A DNA stretch of 64,000 nt from Agarophyton chilense (GCA_030374765.1 JARGXX010000022.1:1488001-1552000); one strand, 5' to 3'; shown: positions 10,882 through 22,061, numbered from the stretch's first letter. The notes: generated by a model from the letters alone, not told the origin. Program-made: numbers and translations.

Positions 10882-11739
10882 TCAGAACTTGAACACTTGC
10901 GAGTCTGCGTACCCCATGTCCGCCAGGACCACCTTCATTGCCTTGTTCATCGGCGGGGGCCCACACATGAGAACCAAAGCGTCGCTGTCCGGAGCTCCGA
11001 ACCGATCCTCAAGCATGTCTTTGGTCACAAAACCCACGCCGCCTCCCCAGGTCGGCGACGCTTCATTGACAACGTAGTACACCGAAAAACGATCATCAGT
11101 CTCGGCCAACTCGTCCAGCTCCTGGCGTAGTAGAATGTCCGATTCGGACACATTCGCAAACACAAGCGAAATCTTGGTGCCATCCGTGGCATCTTTGAGA
11201 ATTGCGCTAAACACCTGCCACATGGGCGTTATACCTGTGCCACCGCACACCATGTTGATAGTCTTGTAGGAGTTTTTTTCATACGTGAACTTTCCGAGCG
11301 GTCCGCGCACATCAATCGTCTGGCCGACGCGTAGGCTGTCCAGATGGCGTGACATGAGTCCATGGGGCTGTGGGTAAATCTTGACAAGCAATTCGAAGTA
11401 TCCAGCACAATCTTGCGACGAAATCGGGGTGTACGGCCGTCGAATTTCCTTGCCGTCGACATTGGCGCGGAGAGAGATGTGGCGTCCGAGAGGCAGACCG
11501 AGTTTAGCAGTTTCCGTGGGCAATGCAAAGCGGAAAATTCGGGTGTTGTGTGAGACGCGACGTTTCTCGATAAGTGGGTAGGCTTGGAAGGTCGTCGTCA
11601 GCGCGCCGCCTGTGCTGGTTGTAGCGGTCGCGAATACTATCTGCGTGACGCCGACGAGCAGAACGGCTAGACATGTGCCAGCAACATAGCCGGGGTTTTC
11701 CCGGGCGTAAGTGATCACTTGATCTACAATGGTCGACAT
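10882..11739 (-). CDS. NADH-cytochrome b5 reductase, membrane-anchored
   Basis: A single exon of 285 aa starting at ATG 11739. It transfers electrons from NADH through FAD to cytochrome b5 for lipid desaturation and elongation, sterol synthesis and related reactions at the ER or outer mitochondrial membrane. An N-terminal hydrophobic anchor spans about residues 18-38. The FAD-binding half carries the flavin motif RPYTPIS (about 98-104) and GLMSRHL (about 126-132). The NADH-binding half has GGTGITPMWQV (about 166-176) and CGPPPMNKAM (about 259-268), and the C terminus ends in the usual aromatic VFKF. Length and motif order are typical of CYB5R/CBR1. No organelle presequence is evident besides the anchor. 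Confidence 0.93.
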   Translation of the reverse strand: MSTIVDQVITYARENPGYVAGTCLAVLLVGVTQIVFATATTSTGGALTTTFQAYPLIEKRRVSHNTRIFRFALPTETAKLGLPLGRHISLRANVDGKEIRRPYTPISSQDCAGYFELLVKIYPQPHGLMSRHLDSLRVGQTIDVRGPLGKFTYEKNSYKTINMVCGGTGITPMWQVFSAILKDATDGTKISLVFANVSESDILLRQELDELAETDDRFSVYYVVNEASPTWGGGVGFVTKDMLEDRFGAPDSDALVLMCGPPPMNKAMKVVLADMGYADSQVFKF

Positions 11740-14060
11740 GAGAATGCACGGGACTGGAAAGCGCTTTCCCGAGAACGATTTCAGAGGGTTCGCTGAGACT
11801 GCGATGTGGATCGAGGCGCGGGGCGTATCTGTACTTGGTGTTTACTGCGAAGCGTGGGAGTGGGTGGCGGGGAGGGGTTTACATGGTCGGCGACATGGAA
11901 GTCACGGCGGTGTGGGTGCTGTGCCTGCAAAGTGCACCAAGCAATCGCGTGTTGCGCCAAATCACTCTGTGGTACACACTCGGTGCAGGCACGTTCGTTT
12001 CCGTGCAGAATTGCTACGTGCGCTGCTTACAGTATCAGCTCTGGCTGTACGAAATGCTCCACTATTAAATACGAAGGTGCAGTAGCTATTTAGTCAACGT
12101 GATCGGTAGAGGTCAATCGAGTGCAAGAAGAGACGCCAAGGCATGTTTTGGAACACTCGACAACCGAGAAACATGAACAGAAAACATGCGTCGAGTGATG
12201 CGATGCACAAAGACAAAAAAAAACAAGATGCCGCATTTGTCGTAATTATCTAACGTAATCAAGTCAAGAGCCATGGATGAAAAGGAAGAGTCGCTGTTCC
12301 GACGCTGATGGGTTTGAGTGTTGTTTGAACGAATGAAATATACTGAGAAGAGCTACACCCAGTGACCGTAATTTATGTGTGGTCAAGTGCCAATTCTTTG
12401 GTTTCGCACTTGCTTTGATTGAAACGCATCGTTCTGTGTGCGCGCTACGAGTTAGTATACATTAAGAACGGTACAAACACAAATAATGGGGGCCCCATTA
12501 TTTGTCTAGTAGCATAGTATCTGAGACAGACCGAAATTAATGTGGGCGAATCCACATTAGTTGCGGTCACTGGATGCCCAAAGAAACCCAAGCTATATAA
12601 TTCGTTTACTGAGCTCTGTCTACGGTGCGGTTCTATCAGTGGTTTTTTTATGTATAGGGGTGGCTTTGGGGAAAATGAGGAATAGCGTTCCACTACACAT
12701 CACATCATGGAAATAGTGTCAGTCGAATGAAAGACATCCTGTCGAAAAGCTTATAGGGTCATGCGAATTATTTCATAAATGGCAACATTCATCGTCAAGG
12801 TGTAATGCGATATGACACCTGCCGAAATCTTGCCGTGCTTCTCAAGAGCTGAAAGCCAACATTTTCCCCTCGAGAATTCTCAACAAGCGGCGGATGCACA
12901 TGCGATGGTCATGCCGGTGTTAGAAGCTTTTATAGCTTATATGATAAATGTTGAAGAAGCGAAAAGAAATGATAAAAAGGGACAAGCATAAATCTAAAAG
13001 CTCAAGAGAATATCCGAGCAACTGTCGTATGGTCGTGTGGGAGTGAAAACTTCAATATTTTCTCCTACATACAGGCGCTCATCCCCTTCCACGGTAAGGG
13101 AATAATGTCTCAATGAAACAGACCAGCGTGCGTGTTCTTCGGGGACAAGTACACGATGTGACTGGTTGTAAAAGCGTACTTGCCCAATGCCAACGTCGAA
13201 CGGATGCTCAAAGCGCTCTCGTGACTGTCGGTAGTGGCGAGACCGGCTCTGCGACGAGAGGTGCGATAATGGCGTGGCTTCAACGAACTCTCAGCATCAT
13301 GCTATGATAGCGCAGCCGTTGCTATTGACATATCGGAGACAGTTTCACCAAAGCTAATGATTGGTTAAACCCTCTACCATGCCTTCTCGCTGCACAAGTA
13401 TTCTCCGTCACTTCGCCGTTTGCATTGCCAGTTGACGCTTGGACGCAGACAGCAGACTGAAATGTCCTTCAAGATTCACATGTTGCATCACGTTCGCCAT
13501 GGGACTGTTTGTTAAACATGTCTCTGCGATTGGAACATGACGTAGAGCCTGTCCGTCACTTGTAGGTTCACCTTCTCGCAACCTGCGTGATTGCTGCTGT
13601 TGCATCACGACAAACTGCCATTCTACACCGCAGCCAAGCATTGGAGAGCGGGGTACCGTCTCACCAGACGCGCGAAGCGACGGCTTGTTTCATTATTGTT
13701 GCAGAGAGAGAAAGATGCCGTTAAAAACGCTCTGCACAGCTGCCCTATCTCTCGTCTTTTTCGTCCGCCTCGTATGCATACTGACTGCTCGCCTAGTGCT
13801 TTCTGCTCCCCACCAACTTGTTTTTCCCTTGCGCAATGTGCGAGGAGCTTCGACTTGGGTTTCAGAAGCGCCCGCTATGCGAAAAATGCGCTCATGGCCG
13901 TTTACCGCGTTCCTGTTGTTATGGAGTTTCGATAACCCGCCCAACGACACCCCGTACCAACAATACCATTCCCCTAACATGCTGTCGCCCAGAGTCCTTC
14001 GCTCCGCCCACTCCCTCCTATCACAACGCGTTACCTCGTACGCTCGCCGTAGTTGCTCAA
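11740..14060. other. Long region without a convincing gene
   Basis: The part up to about 11900 is presumably the cytochrome b5 reductase promoter. No domain is recognisable in the remainder. A short ATG frame at 13113-13307 (64 aa) and one at 13715-14077 with a hydrophobic N terminus (MPLKTLCTAALSLVFF) are possible small genes or leader exons, but nothing independent supports them. Confidence 0.35.
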
Positions 14061-15455
14061 ATGTTCACACTGTATAACGTCTACTATGGCCTGGCCGTTT
14101 TGGATTTGGAAAGGGCTGGTCTATACGCGTTACACTCAGAGACTGCTGTAAAGGCAGGTTGGCAGTCTTTGTTAGAACGGGGTTTACTTCCCTTGGTCAT
14201 GTCTGCAGTACATTCCTTGGAGGTGGTGGTTCACGATTTTCATATTTTCGAGCAGTTTAGTCGTGAGGACGCTGGAGATTTCCTTGCCGGACAGCTCACC
14301 GAAGCAGGCACTTTCAACATTGTCGTTGCACTGCTTCATCTGATCAATCACGCTGCAGTACAAGAAAATCTCACGCAGAGACTTGAACAATCGGTCAAGA
14401 AGTGGATGGCCCACAGATTCCGTCACTCGGCCGAACTGGACAGATTGTTACGGATCGAGGTCGATCGCCTGGTGCAGATAATAAAAGACTGTGGGATGCC
14501 GGCCTTACATTACTTAGACGTCCGTGACAACGTACGTCGAGATCTTGACCTAAGTGAGGTGGACCTTATTGCAATTGCTATTCAGGCCTGTGCCGAGGCC
14601 GGCTACGAAGCTGTCGGTGACAAATGGATTCGAGAAATCACCGTTCAACTGAGCAACATCGGCAGAGGTGTCGTCCTTACTCCCACGCCTACACCCCGTG
14701 GCATCATGGTGGGAATAATCGGACGCATGTTTATGGTGCAGGGTACTTCGATACATGGCCTTATAACGGGCGACCGATGGTATGCCGAGTCGGATATTGA
14801 GTATTGTACTGATGCTCACTCGCGCTTGAGCTTGCTCACTGCATTCCATTGTAGTGAAAGTCATATGATTCGCCAACCAGTGTTCAAGGGCTCGATTCGC
14901 GAAGTCCCTAGATGGATGACAAAATTGTTAACGGAGCTCGTTCGAGGCGAACACGACATTGCAATTAAGACATATGCGGGTATGATGAGACTCAAAAACT
15001 CTACCGTTTCCCCATATGGGCGGGAGAGCGCACTGATGTACGAACAATTTCTGGAGCGTATGAAAGAAGAAGTAGGGAGTACAAGATCTGCCTTAATCGG
15101 AAAGGTGATATCCATGAGGTCTCTTGTGCGATTGGCAGTTATTGCGGAGAATGTGATGGAGTATAATCAGTTAATAGCGGGTAGAATCATCGGATCCTTC
15201 GAGGTATCAAAGCTGAGTATTAGGGGACGTTCATGGCAAATGATCCTCGATACGAATGATGTCGGTTGTGTCAATTCAGATATTTCCGGGACTGACATAC
15301 CATCAGACCTCGTTGACTTCATCTTAAAGACGATTAATGATACACAGCCGCAGGAAAACCCTGAAGCCGTTCCCAGTGGTGGCAGCATGGTGTATATGTG
15401 GCCAATTACTCGTGAACTCAAGAGTGCACACGTCTCCTGGCGCACGGAACCGTAA
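14061..15455 (+). CDS. Hypothetical protein, orphan
   Basis: 464 aa if it starts at ATG 14061 (MFTLYNVYYGLAVLDLE); the frame is open further upstream, with an earlier ATG at 13836. The upstream part contains C-x2-C pairs (CEKC) that could be chance. I do not recognise the family. The protein looks globular and mostly helical, with balanced charge, no signal peptide from 14061, no obvious membrane span and no repeats. Base and codon use match the neighbouring genes, and the frame is long and free of stops. That argues for a real gene, although no motif names it. It converges on the NELF-C/D gene. Confidence 0.6.
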   Translation: MFTLYNVYYGLAVLDLERAGLYALHSETAVKAGWQSLLERGLLPLVMSAVHSLEVVVHDFHIFEQFSREDAGDFLAGQLTEAGTFNIVVALLHLINHAAVQENLTQRLEQSVKKWMAHRFRHSAELDRLLRIEVDRLVQIIKDCGMPALHYLDVRDNVRRDLDLSEVDLIAIAIQACAEAGYEAVGDKWIREITVQLSNIGRGVVLTPTPTPRGIMVGIIGRMFMVQGTSIHGLITGDRWYAESDIEYCTDAHSRLSLLTAFHCSESHMIRQPVFKGSIREVPRWMTKLLTELVRGEHDIAIKTYAGMMRLKNSTVSPYGRESALMYEQFLERMKEEVGSTRSALIGKVISMRSLVRLAVIAENVMEYNQLIAGRIIGSFEVSKLSIRGRSWQMILDTNDVGCVNSDISGTDIPSDLVDFILKTINDTQPQENPEAVPSGGSMVYMWPITRELKSAHVSWRTEP

Positions 15456-15921
15456 ACTATCTTACTTAACTCACGACCGCATTAAACTCTGACTCTCTGC
15501 AATGCATGCTACATTGCTGCAACGACGTCATCATCGCCTTTTCCTCTTGATTTGTTAATGCACGTTCCAGCTCTCAAAGAAAGGGTGTCTTGGGACCCTG
15601 TTACATTTTTCCACATCGGAGATTCTGAATTCGAGATGAGAGCAGATCTTACGATATATCCCTTACGCACTTGTACACTGTGCTCCGCGTTGCCTACATG
15701 GTGTGGCCCTCTATTTGCAAGAAAGTCGCGTTTTTCCCATGTTATGATTGAAGAGTGCATGATGAATCTCACCAAGACCAAACTTACGAGAATGTAGTAC
15801 ATGTGTGTATCAGAAAGCAAGTTCTGGTCGATTTTGTGAATCAAAAGGAATGAAAGTAACAGATGCTGAAGTACCCGAACTGCTGGAACGGTTCAAAGCG
15901 TTTGAGGAGCAGCAAATGCCA
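15456..15921. other. Convergent intergenic gap
   Basis: 466 bp between two converging genes. Short frames on both strands, none with a domain. Confidence 0.4.
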
Positions 15922-17742
15922 TCAACTCTCACGAAGTGCACGTAGAAGCCGATCCACTCTTTTCTTGGTCTCGTCATCAAGAGCCGAATTCACTCGCTTG
16001 TGTTCAACCATGCGAGCAAACTTTTGTTCTAAATCCTTGGAGAACGGCAACGAAATTGTGTCCAACAGTCCCGCAACAAATCGTCTTAGATGTGCCTTGT
16101 CCACCCTTTCATCACCAGCCCATTTCTCGAAGAATGCATCCACAACTTCAGGAGCCATTTGTACGCGCGCCAAAGAAATGATATAGTTCACGTACATATC
16201 ACGCATGTCTTCAATTTGAGTGATATCCAGCCCTTCGTAATTCCGGACGAAGGCTTCGTGAACGGCATCTAAAATCTTCGGTCGGAGTTGAATGTGATTT
16301 TCTGCTACGGCTTGAAGGAATGCCAAGTGTTTTGGTGCCGTTTTAATCAAAGCTCTCGCATCTGAACTTCCTTTTAGACCTTCACATGCCCAAATAAACA
16401 CGCCATATGCCATTGAAGAGTTACTAACAGCGTCAGCTAGAGTGCTTGCAATGCCTCGCTTCATCTTGAACCACGGCGTCCCCGGAGGACAAGCTTCACA
16501 AGCAGCCACCACGGTGTTGATCCTTTCCATTCCTAACTTGAGACTGTTTCTGAAGCTTTCTCGTAGCGATGAGTTACATAGTAATGCGCGAATGTCCTGC
16601 TCGGGCATAGTCCTGAACATCTCGATGTACATTAGGAGCAAAACAAGGCATTCTCGCTTTCTAATATTCGGAATTTTGTCTGTAATATATGAACGATGGT
16701 GATGGCTAAAGATGGCGTTCATTAGGCCTTCAACAATCTCTGTGTGGCATAGAAGCTCAATGCAAAATGCTTTGCTATTGATTGAAAAGTCGAGTGTTGT
16801 ATCTATTATCGACTGGCCATCCGTTTCCATATCTGTTACGCCGACATCCCCGAAAAGGAAGCCATAAACGCCACCAAGAGTTCCGATTTCCTTTTCAAAA
16901 TTCTGTTCCGTGTCGCCCTTTTCTAAAATCATTACAAGGGCATCAACTACACTGCGATTTATGGCAGCTCCCGCCACGGCAGAATCAATCATGGCAAATA
17001 TACGAAATACTTCATACTTCTTCTGTTGCTCTGATATTGATGTGCTTTTCTTGGCCCTTCCGACAACAGCTTTTCTCACTTCTTCTCCAACTCTCTTATA
17101 AACCCCTCTTGTCAGTGGTTTCTGCGCATTCCTTGACATGTAGCACAGAAAACGAGTACCGACAATGAGTGTATGTTCATCGTAAGAACATAGCGCGATA
17201 ACTTTTGTAAACAGAGCTTCTACGGACGCACAGGTTTGACCAGCGGCGGAGCCAAAAAAAATAGAAAAATGTTCTTGCAAAGCTTTGACAAATTCTCCTG
17301 AAGATTTGACTGTGTTGAGACTCAGATCAGCGTCCTTTAAACGCTTTTCACGCATGAGCATTTCATATAGAAGGCTTTTCTTGTGGCGTGACGCCATATC
17401 GCTGATGACAGAGCTCCATTTATCAGAGGATATCACCATAGTAAGAAATTCTTTCGCATCGGACTCAGTCAGCGCATCATCCAACTTCGGAATTATATTT
17501 GCCTCGTTCGTCGTAATGACTGTATTGAATGCTTTTTCGAGAACTTGGGCTCCATTTCCATACGAGTTAATCCAGTCCAAAAGTAATCGAAGCATGTCTG
17601 GAAGGCCTTCGTAACTTTGAGATAGAGCCTCACATGCTTCCGTTAGGTCCCCGCCTGCACTGGCGAACGACCTGAGTTTCTCCTCAATATTTTCATCCAA
17701 AATCGCATCGACCTGTTTGAAGACATTGAGCGCGGTGCTCAT
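15922..17742 (-). CDS. NELF-C/D-like (TH1) subunit of negative elongation factor
   Basis: 606 aa in one exon from ATG 17742; seven codons upstream are open but start with TTG. I assign it to the TH1/NELF-C/D family on length (about 590 aa in animals), all-helical character and a C-terminal match. In family members a '...LDTDxSLIRYFVxEVLDxIxPPYSSDF...' type segment occurs near the end. Here the equivalent is VDKAHLRRFVAGLLD, then TISLPFSKDLEQKF, at about 548-576, preceded by the conserved YEGLD segment (about 504). NELF-C/D binds NELF-A and, with NELF-B and E, pauses RNA polymerase II near promoters together with DSIF. No catalytic residues are expected. Another HEAT-like helical protein is the alternative. 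The gene is divergent from eL37. Confidence 0.6.
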   Translation of the reverse strand: MSTALNVFKQVDAILDENIEEKLRSFASAGGDLTEACEALSQSYEGLPDMLRLLLDWINSYGNGAQVLEKAFNTVITTNEANIIPKLDDALTESDAKEFLTMVISSDKWSSVISDMASRHKKSLLYEMLMREKRLKDADLSLNTVKSSGEFVKALQEHFSIFFGSAAGQTCASVEALFTKVIALCSYDEHTLIVGTRFLCYMSRNAQKPLTRGVYKRVGEEVRKAVVGRAKKSTSISEQQKKYEVFRIFAMIDSAVAGAAINRSVVDALVMILEKGDTEQNFEKEIGTLGGVYGFLFGDVGVTDMETDGQSIIDTTLDFSINSKAFCIELLCHTEIVEGLMNAIFSHHHRSYITDKIPNIRKRECLVLLLMYIEMFRTMPEQDIRALLCNSSLRESFRNSLKLGMERINTVVAACEACPPGTPWFKMKRGIASTLADAVSNSSMAYGVFIWACEGLKGSSDARALIKTAPKHLAFLQAVAENHIQLRPKILDAVHEAFVRNYEGLDITQIEDMRDMYVNYIISLARVQMAPEVVDAFFEKWAGDERVDKAHLRRFVAGLLDTISLPFSKDLEQKFARMVEHKRVNSALDDETKKRVDRLLRALRES

Positions 17743-18282
17743 GATCGATGGGGATCGAACCAATGGAAGAATAGGAGATATAGCTCAAGGGCATGAGAGC
17801 AGCCCGTTTCTCCACACGGCACCTTTGTAATCCTGGGCTACGGGGAAGCTCTGCTTTACACTCGATATCAAGACGGTCCCCTCAAACTAGCAAATTCTTG
17901 GCTCGCATCCCCTAGCTGCTCCTCAGCTTTCCCTCTACATTCGTAACAATGTAGAGTATGCTGACATACGCAGTACGAAACGGAACGCAGGTGGGAAACA
18001 CATATGTACATAGCCGTCGTAGACTCAAAGAGATTTTGACATGAGGACTCGCATGTCGTTTTCAAATTATTCTTGGCCAAAATACTCTGTAATTCTGATT
18101 TTACAGTTGGGCGCTTTGGTCGACGGCGGTACAGCGTATTGGAAAAAGATGTCTTCCTCAGTGCGCCATCGTCGACGATCCACTACCGACTGCGCATCCC
18201 CTCGGCCGTCTACAGGCGCATTGGAGAGATCATTTTTCGATTTGGAAAGAGCCCCAACTCTGTGAAGAAACTCTGAATCACA
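17743..18282. promoter_or_regulatory. Divergent promoter region between NELF-C/D-like gene and eL37
   Basis: 540 bp between two divergent starts. Short frames at 18041-18276 overlap each other and show no domain, so I read this as regulatory and 5' UTR sequence. Confidence 0.4.
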
Positions 18283-18689
18283 ATGGTAAGTTGACTCGGA
18301 TCTTTGCCGTTAACATGCACGTGCGCGCCGCACTACGAGGGGCTATGGCTAACGAACAAACACTTGTTACCCTGGAACTCGGCCCGTTGCCCTCATCTTC
18401 AACCATAACTCTGTAGACAAAAGGAACGTCAAGTTTCGGAAAGCGCACTAGCAAAACGCACACCCTCTGCGTGCGATGTGGAAGACGATCATACCATATT
18501 CAGAAGAAGCAGTGTGCTTCCTGCGGATACCCATGCGCGAAGAAGAGGACCTACAACTGGTCAACCAAGTCAAAGAGGAGGCGTACTACCGGCACCGGTC
18601 GCCTTCGCCATCTGCGACATATGCCTCGTCGCTTCAAGAACGGCTTCCGCGAGGGTACAGTCGCCCAGAAGGTCACCTCTGTGGCCTAG
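18283..18689 (+). CDS. RPL37: Ribosomal protein eL37 (L37e), ATG-only first exon
   Basis: Exon 1 is just the ATG at 18283-18285, followed by an intron 18286-18416 (GTAAGT...CTGTAG, 131 bp). Exon 2 is 18417-18689 and begins [10 protein letters not shown]. The product is 91 aa; the family is usually 88-97. eL37 is a structural protein of the large cytosolic ribosomal subunit that binds rRNA through a zinc-stabilised fold. The zinc ligands are [10 protein letters not shown] and CASCGYPC (C-x2-C ... C-x2-C). The conserved YNWS, TTGTGR and [10 protein letters not shown] segments are all present. Without the intron there is no suitable start for exon 2. The adjacent stop of the RNase P gene lies 167 bp away in convergent orientation. 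Confidence 0.95.
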
Positions 18690-18856
18690 ATAGCTGCTAG
18701 CGTCGGAAATCGGTAATCTGCACTTTCTCAGTGGTCATGTAAACCATGATTTCGTGGTCAACGGCTTTTACTTCGTAAGCAAGCTGATTTTTCTTTGAAT
18801 TGTCTTGTTTCTGTCTCGTCGTGCATCTATTAATTCATAAGCGCTTCAAATATATT

Positions 18857-19450
18857 CTAGAGAGGATCAAAGAGAAAGGAGGCAGCAAACCCACTTTTTG
18901 GAGCAGGAGCGCTCTTGGTTTCATTTCTATTCTCTTCAGATTTTCTTCGCTTTCGTTTCTTTTTGCGTACAACCGCACCCGTAGTTTGCGTAGTTTTTTC
19001 GATGCCTCGATCCGAATCGCCAAGCTTTTCATTTTCCATTTTCTTGTCCATCTTTACCTTCTTGAGTAGTCTCTTCCTGAAAGTGTGCATTTCCGCTTCG
19101 TCCGCTGCAGGTCGACAATCTCTACGAACCCCTTTTTCCACAATACGCGCCCCACACATTTCGCAGGTAATTATGATTACGTTTCGAAACGATTCGGGTC
19201 TCCGTCTCGTCTTCTTCACCACCTTGCGAACGCGTAGTTTGGATGTGCTAATTAGTGCTGCGCATCCATCACAATGCTTTCGTTTTGCAAATGACGACAT
19301 ACCATCTTCAGGAATAGATGTTACCAATCTTGAAGCAAGCCGTTGTGAAATTGTCGGTGCGATCCCTTTGAGTTCGTTCGCTGCGTTCCACAAGTACTCC
19401 ATAGTTTTCTGCTCCAAAGATGTGCTTCCTGGCATATTTCTGTTCCCCAT
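18857..19450 (-). CDS. RNase P/MRP subunit, Rpp21/Rpr2/SNM1 family
   Basis: 197 aa from ATG 19450; the frame is open 34 codons upstream but has no earlier ATG. Rpr2-type proteins are zinc-binding subunits of RNase P (tRNA 5' maturation) or RNase MRP (rRNA processing) in the nucleus and nucleolus. The N-terminal helical part reads EYLWNAANELKGIAPTISQRLAS (positions about 18-40, quoted only in part by family consensus). It is followed by C-D-G-C (60-63), a basic linker, and ITCEMCGA with cysteines at 96 and 99: the four zinc ligands of the family. A long Lys/Arg-rich stretch (RKKKRKRRK) looks like a nuclear/nucleolar signal. The C terminus ends SGFAASFLF, like the short hydrophobic tail of SNM1/Rpp21 proteins. 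Whether it serves RNase P, MRP or both cannot be decided here. Confidence 0.75.
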   Translation of the reverse strand: MGNRNMPGSTSLEQKTMEYLWNAANELKGIAPTISQRLASRLVTSIPEDGMSSFAKRKHCDGCAALISTSKLRVRKVVKKTRRRPESFRNVIIITCEMCGARIVEKGVRRDCRPAADEAEMHTFRKRLLKKVKMDKKMENEKLGDSDRGIEKTTQTTGAVVRKKKRKRRKSEENRNETKSAPAPKSGFAASFLFDPL

Positions 19451-21431
19451 TCTAATCAAAGGAAGCCGTATATCCTCTTCCGCTCGAAAGGGAAGCAAAG
19501 ACTCCACAAGTCTGCGGTGGTCTCCAATCCCTTCGCCCAGTCTTATCAGACTTCAAATTTGTGTCGAGACTCTGGCCTCACCGAAGCCAGCCCAACCTTT
19601 TTCCGTCGCAGCCTTCGGTCTGATAGCCGTCACAGGCGGAAAAAAACGACTTAATCGCTTTCGCCCAGTCGACTGGAGATGTAAAAGACTGTGTTCATCG
19701 AGGTGAGATCTTCCACGAGGTGTAGGGCGTTCGCAAGGGCTGTGTAAAGCTTACAGATGCTGACCGCCGCAGCGTCTTCTGAAAATAATTCGTGAGTTCG
19801 GGGAAATCAGAGTAATAGCCCTTCTTAATTAAGGATTTCTTCCTTACGGGTTAGACCCTCATTTCCAGCTCATTTCTTATTTTTGAAATATGGGAAAGAC
19901 TCCGGACCACCTTTGTTTTGTGAGACAAGTATACACATTTCCCTCACGACATATGTGAGGGGTATGTATATAAGAGAAAAGCAAGCTGAAAAGCAGACGT
20001 TCAGCCATGGATCTTCCGCTTCAGCATTAGTGGCTACTCGCGCATAAGTGGCGTTCAAAGCCTTCATTTTTTGTAGAAGCGCATCAAAAGCTGCAAGTTG
20101 GTTTATGATCCAAGCTTGTTGGGCTTTTTTTAGGACAAAACCTATCAGTTTTGTCGCCGCTGCTCTTAAAAGAACAAATAGGACGAGAATATGGGTGAAG
20201 TTGCGGGGATGTAAACACTTGTAAAACAAAAATAATGCTTGTTCTTTTACATTTTGAAATTCTGCTGCCTTTAGAGGCGTTAAAGTGCTTCAAGTATCGC
20301 TCTGTGCAATTTTTGTGTGCAATAATTTCTAAAAACGTGATGTACAGGTGGTACTGTGGGGACACAAGTAGTAGATATGCTCTTCAGAGTACCACCCCAG
20401 GATAGGGCAAAGACAAGATGTCAAAGAAAAACGACAGAAAGGAGTTTAATTGGTGGAGAATGCGAATGATAAAATGACCAATATATATCTAGCAGGAAAC
20501 GAAAAAGATATAAAGATGTGATGTTATAAATGAATTCTGTAAAGACCTATACCACGAATATAAGCCTGAATATTAATATCGCAAACGTTCTAAAATATAG
20601 TATTGTTCTTCGTTCTGACTCCGGCACGATGAAGATGAATTTCATAGTGACCTCGGAGATTGTTGGCTTCGGAGAACTTGATATTTCATACACGGCACAA
20701 AAGTCGATTTATTTGTGATAAGCGCATTGTAGTTCATTTTGGTGCTTACGACCGCCTTGGTGTACCCCTAACTGGCGTTGGAACTGCACGTGGATTCTGC
20801 AAACGACACAACGCTTCAGAAAGAGTTCACAAGATGAAAGACGGCGACGAAGCTTCTCACGCTGAGTGACGACTCGAAATATGTAGCAGGCGCCCAAATT
20901 GCTAAGGGGTTTGGTAGATGCTGAAAAGTCGGTTAGGGCTGTGACTTTTTTGGGGACACTGACAGCTTTTACTTTCGAGTATAAATCTTTCACAGTTGAA
21001 TATTCGCTCAAAAAAAATTGCAGACGTTGGCACAATTCGAAAGACAAAAAAAGTCAGTACATGCCCACAATACCAAGAGAGCACAGAAATTCACTTAGTT
21101 TTGAACGAATGCCAAAATGAACGTAAAGTGAGATCCCTACGCCGTATTACCCAATTCAGTTAACAACAGGAGGTGCTAAACAGTCCTACTTGAGTGACGG
21201 GTTCGCAGATAAGGTGGGCGCAGTTGTGGTAAAATGCGGACTCAACCTTCAAGTAAAGAAAGAAAAAGACGAGAGTTGATGGAAAGAGAGGCACAGAATG
21301 TGCTAATAGATAGTTTTGGCGCTAAACGAGAGGAGGTTGAGCTGCCTTTGTCGAGCTAACTTGACCAGAGTCTGTCAGAACCGACCGTAGTCGGCCTTTT
21401 ATAGACATTTTGGAGGGAGGCCGGCGCAAAA

Positions 21432-21590
21432 ATTCGTGCGGCTTCCGGTCAGGTACCGACCAGCCTCTCCCTAACTGTTCGAGAATTCGTGCGGCTTCCA
21501 GCCAGTACCGGACAGCCTGAGTCTACCAGTGCGATAGATCGTGCAGCTTCCGACCAGTACCGAACAGCGTTTTTCTACTTGCGCGCCTTA
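21432..21590 (+). repeat. Three diverged tandem copies of a 52-53 bp hairpin-forming unit
   Basis: The motif TTCGTGCGGCTTCC followed by (G/A)NCCAGTACCGNACAGC recurs from 21432, 21485 and about 21537. The first copy contains GGTC-AGGTACC-GACC flanked by GGCT...AGCC, so each unit can fold into a short hairpin. Function unknown. Confidence 0.6.
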
Positions 21591-22014
21591 CTCGGCGGAA
21601 AACGCATTTGCATTGTGCGCCGAATTTGTGGGTCCCAGGTGCTGGCATGACCTTTTGTTGCCAAATTAGTGGCCTAAATTGTATGGAAAAGCAAGCGGTT
21701 TTCCAATGAAATCTGTAGTATTTTACTACTGTCGGAATGCCAATGGAATTTTTTTTGTCTGAGTATGATGATACTTATAAGTGAGTGCAACGTCTTGGAT
21801 GAAGTTATAAAGCGGCATCCCGCAGAGGTCTGCAACGGCTCATCCGATTCGACCCTTTGTACGAAGATAGCGGATTGGCAACGGCGTATATAGTGGGTAG
21901 CCACCTGGCAACCAAGCCTACCCTTCGTAGGCAGAAGCCCATTTAGAGCTAGTTATCTCGTACTGTAGAGGGGTTAATTGGCTTACCAAGTTTATATCTA
22001 GATATTATTATGTG

Positions 22015-22061
22015 CGGCGCTCCTTCTGTGCACAGTACATAAGGCACAGAGGCGAGCGCCG
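22015..22061. repeat. 17-18 bp imperfect inverted repeat
   Basis: CGGCGCTCC-TTCTGTGC (22015-22031) pairs with GCACAGAGGCGAGCGCCG (22044-22061) with one bulge and one mismatch, leaving a 12-nt loop. No T run follows. It lies 100 bp outside the left LTR. Confidence 0.65.

Noticed and set aside
17770..17850. tRNA-like D-arm sequence (TAGCTCAAGGGCATGAGAGC)
   Set aside because: It resembles a tRNA A box, but there is no B box, no matching acceptor stem and no complete cloverleaf.
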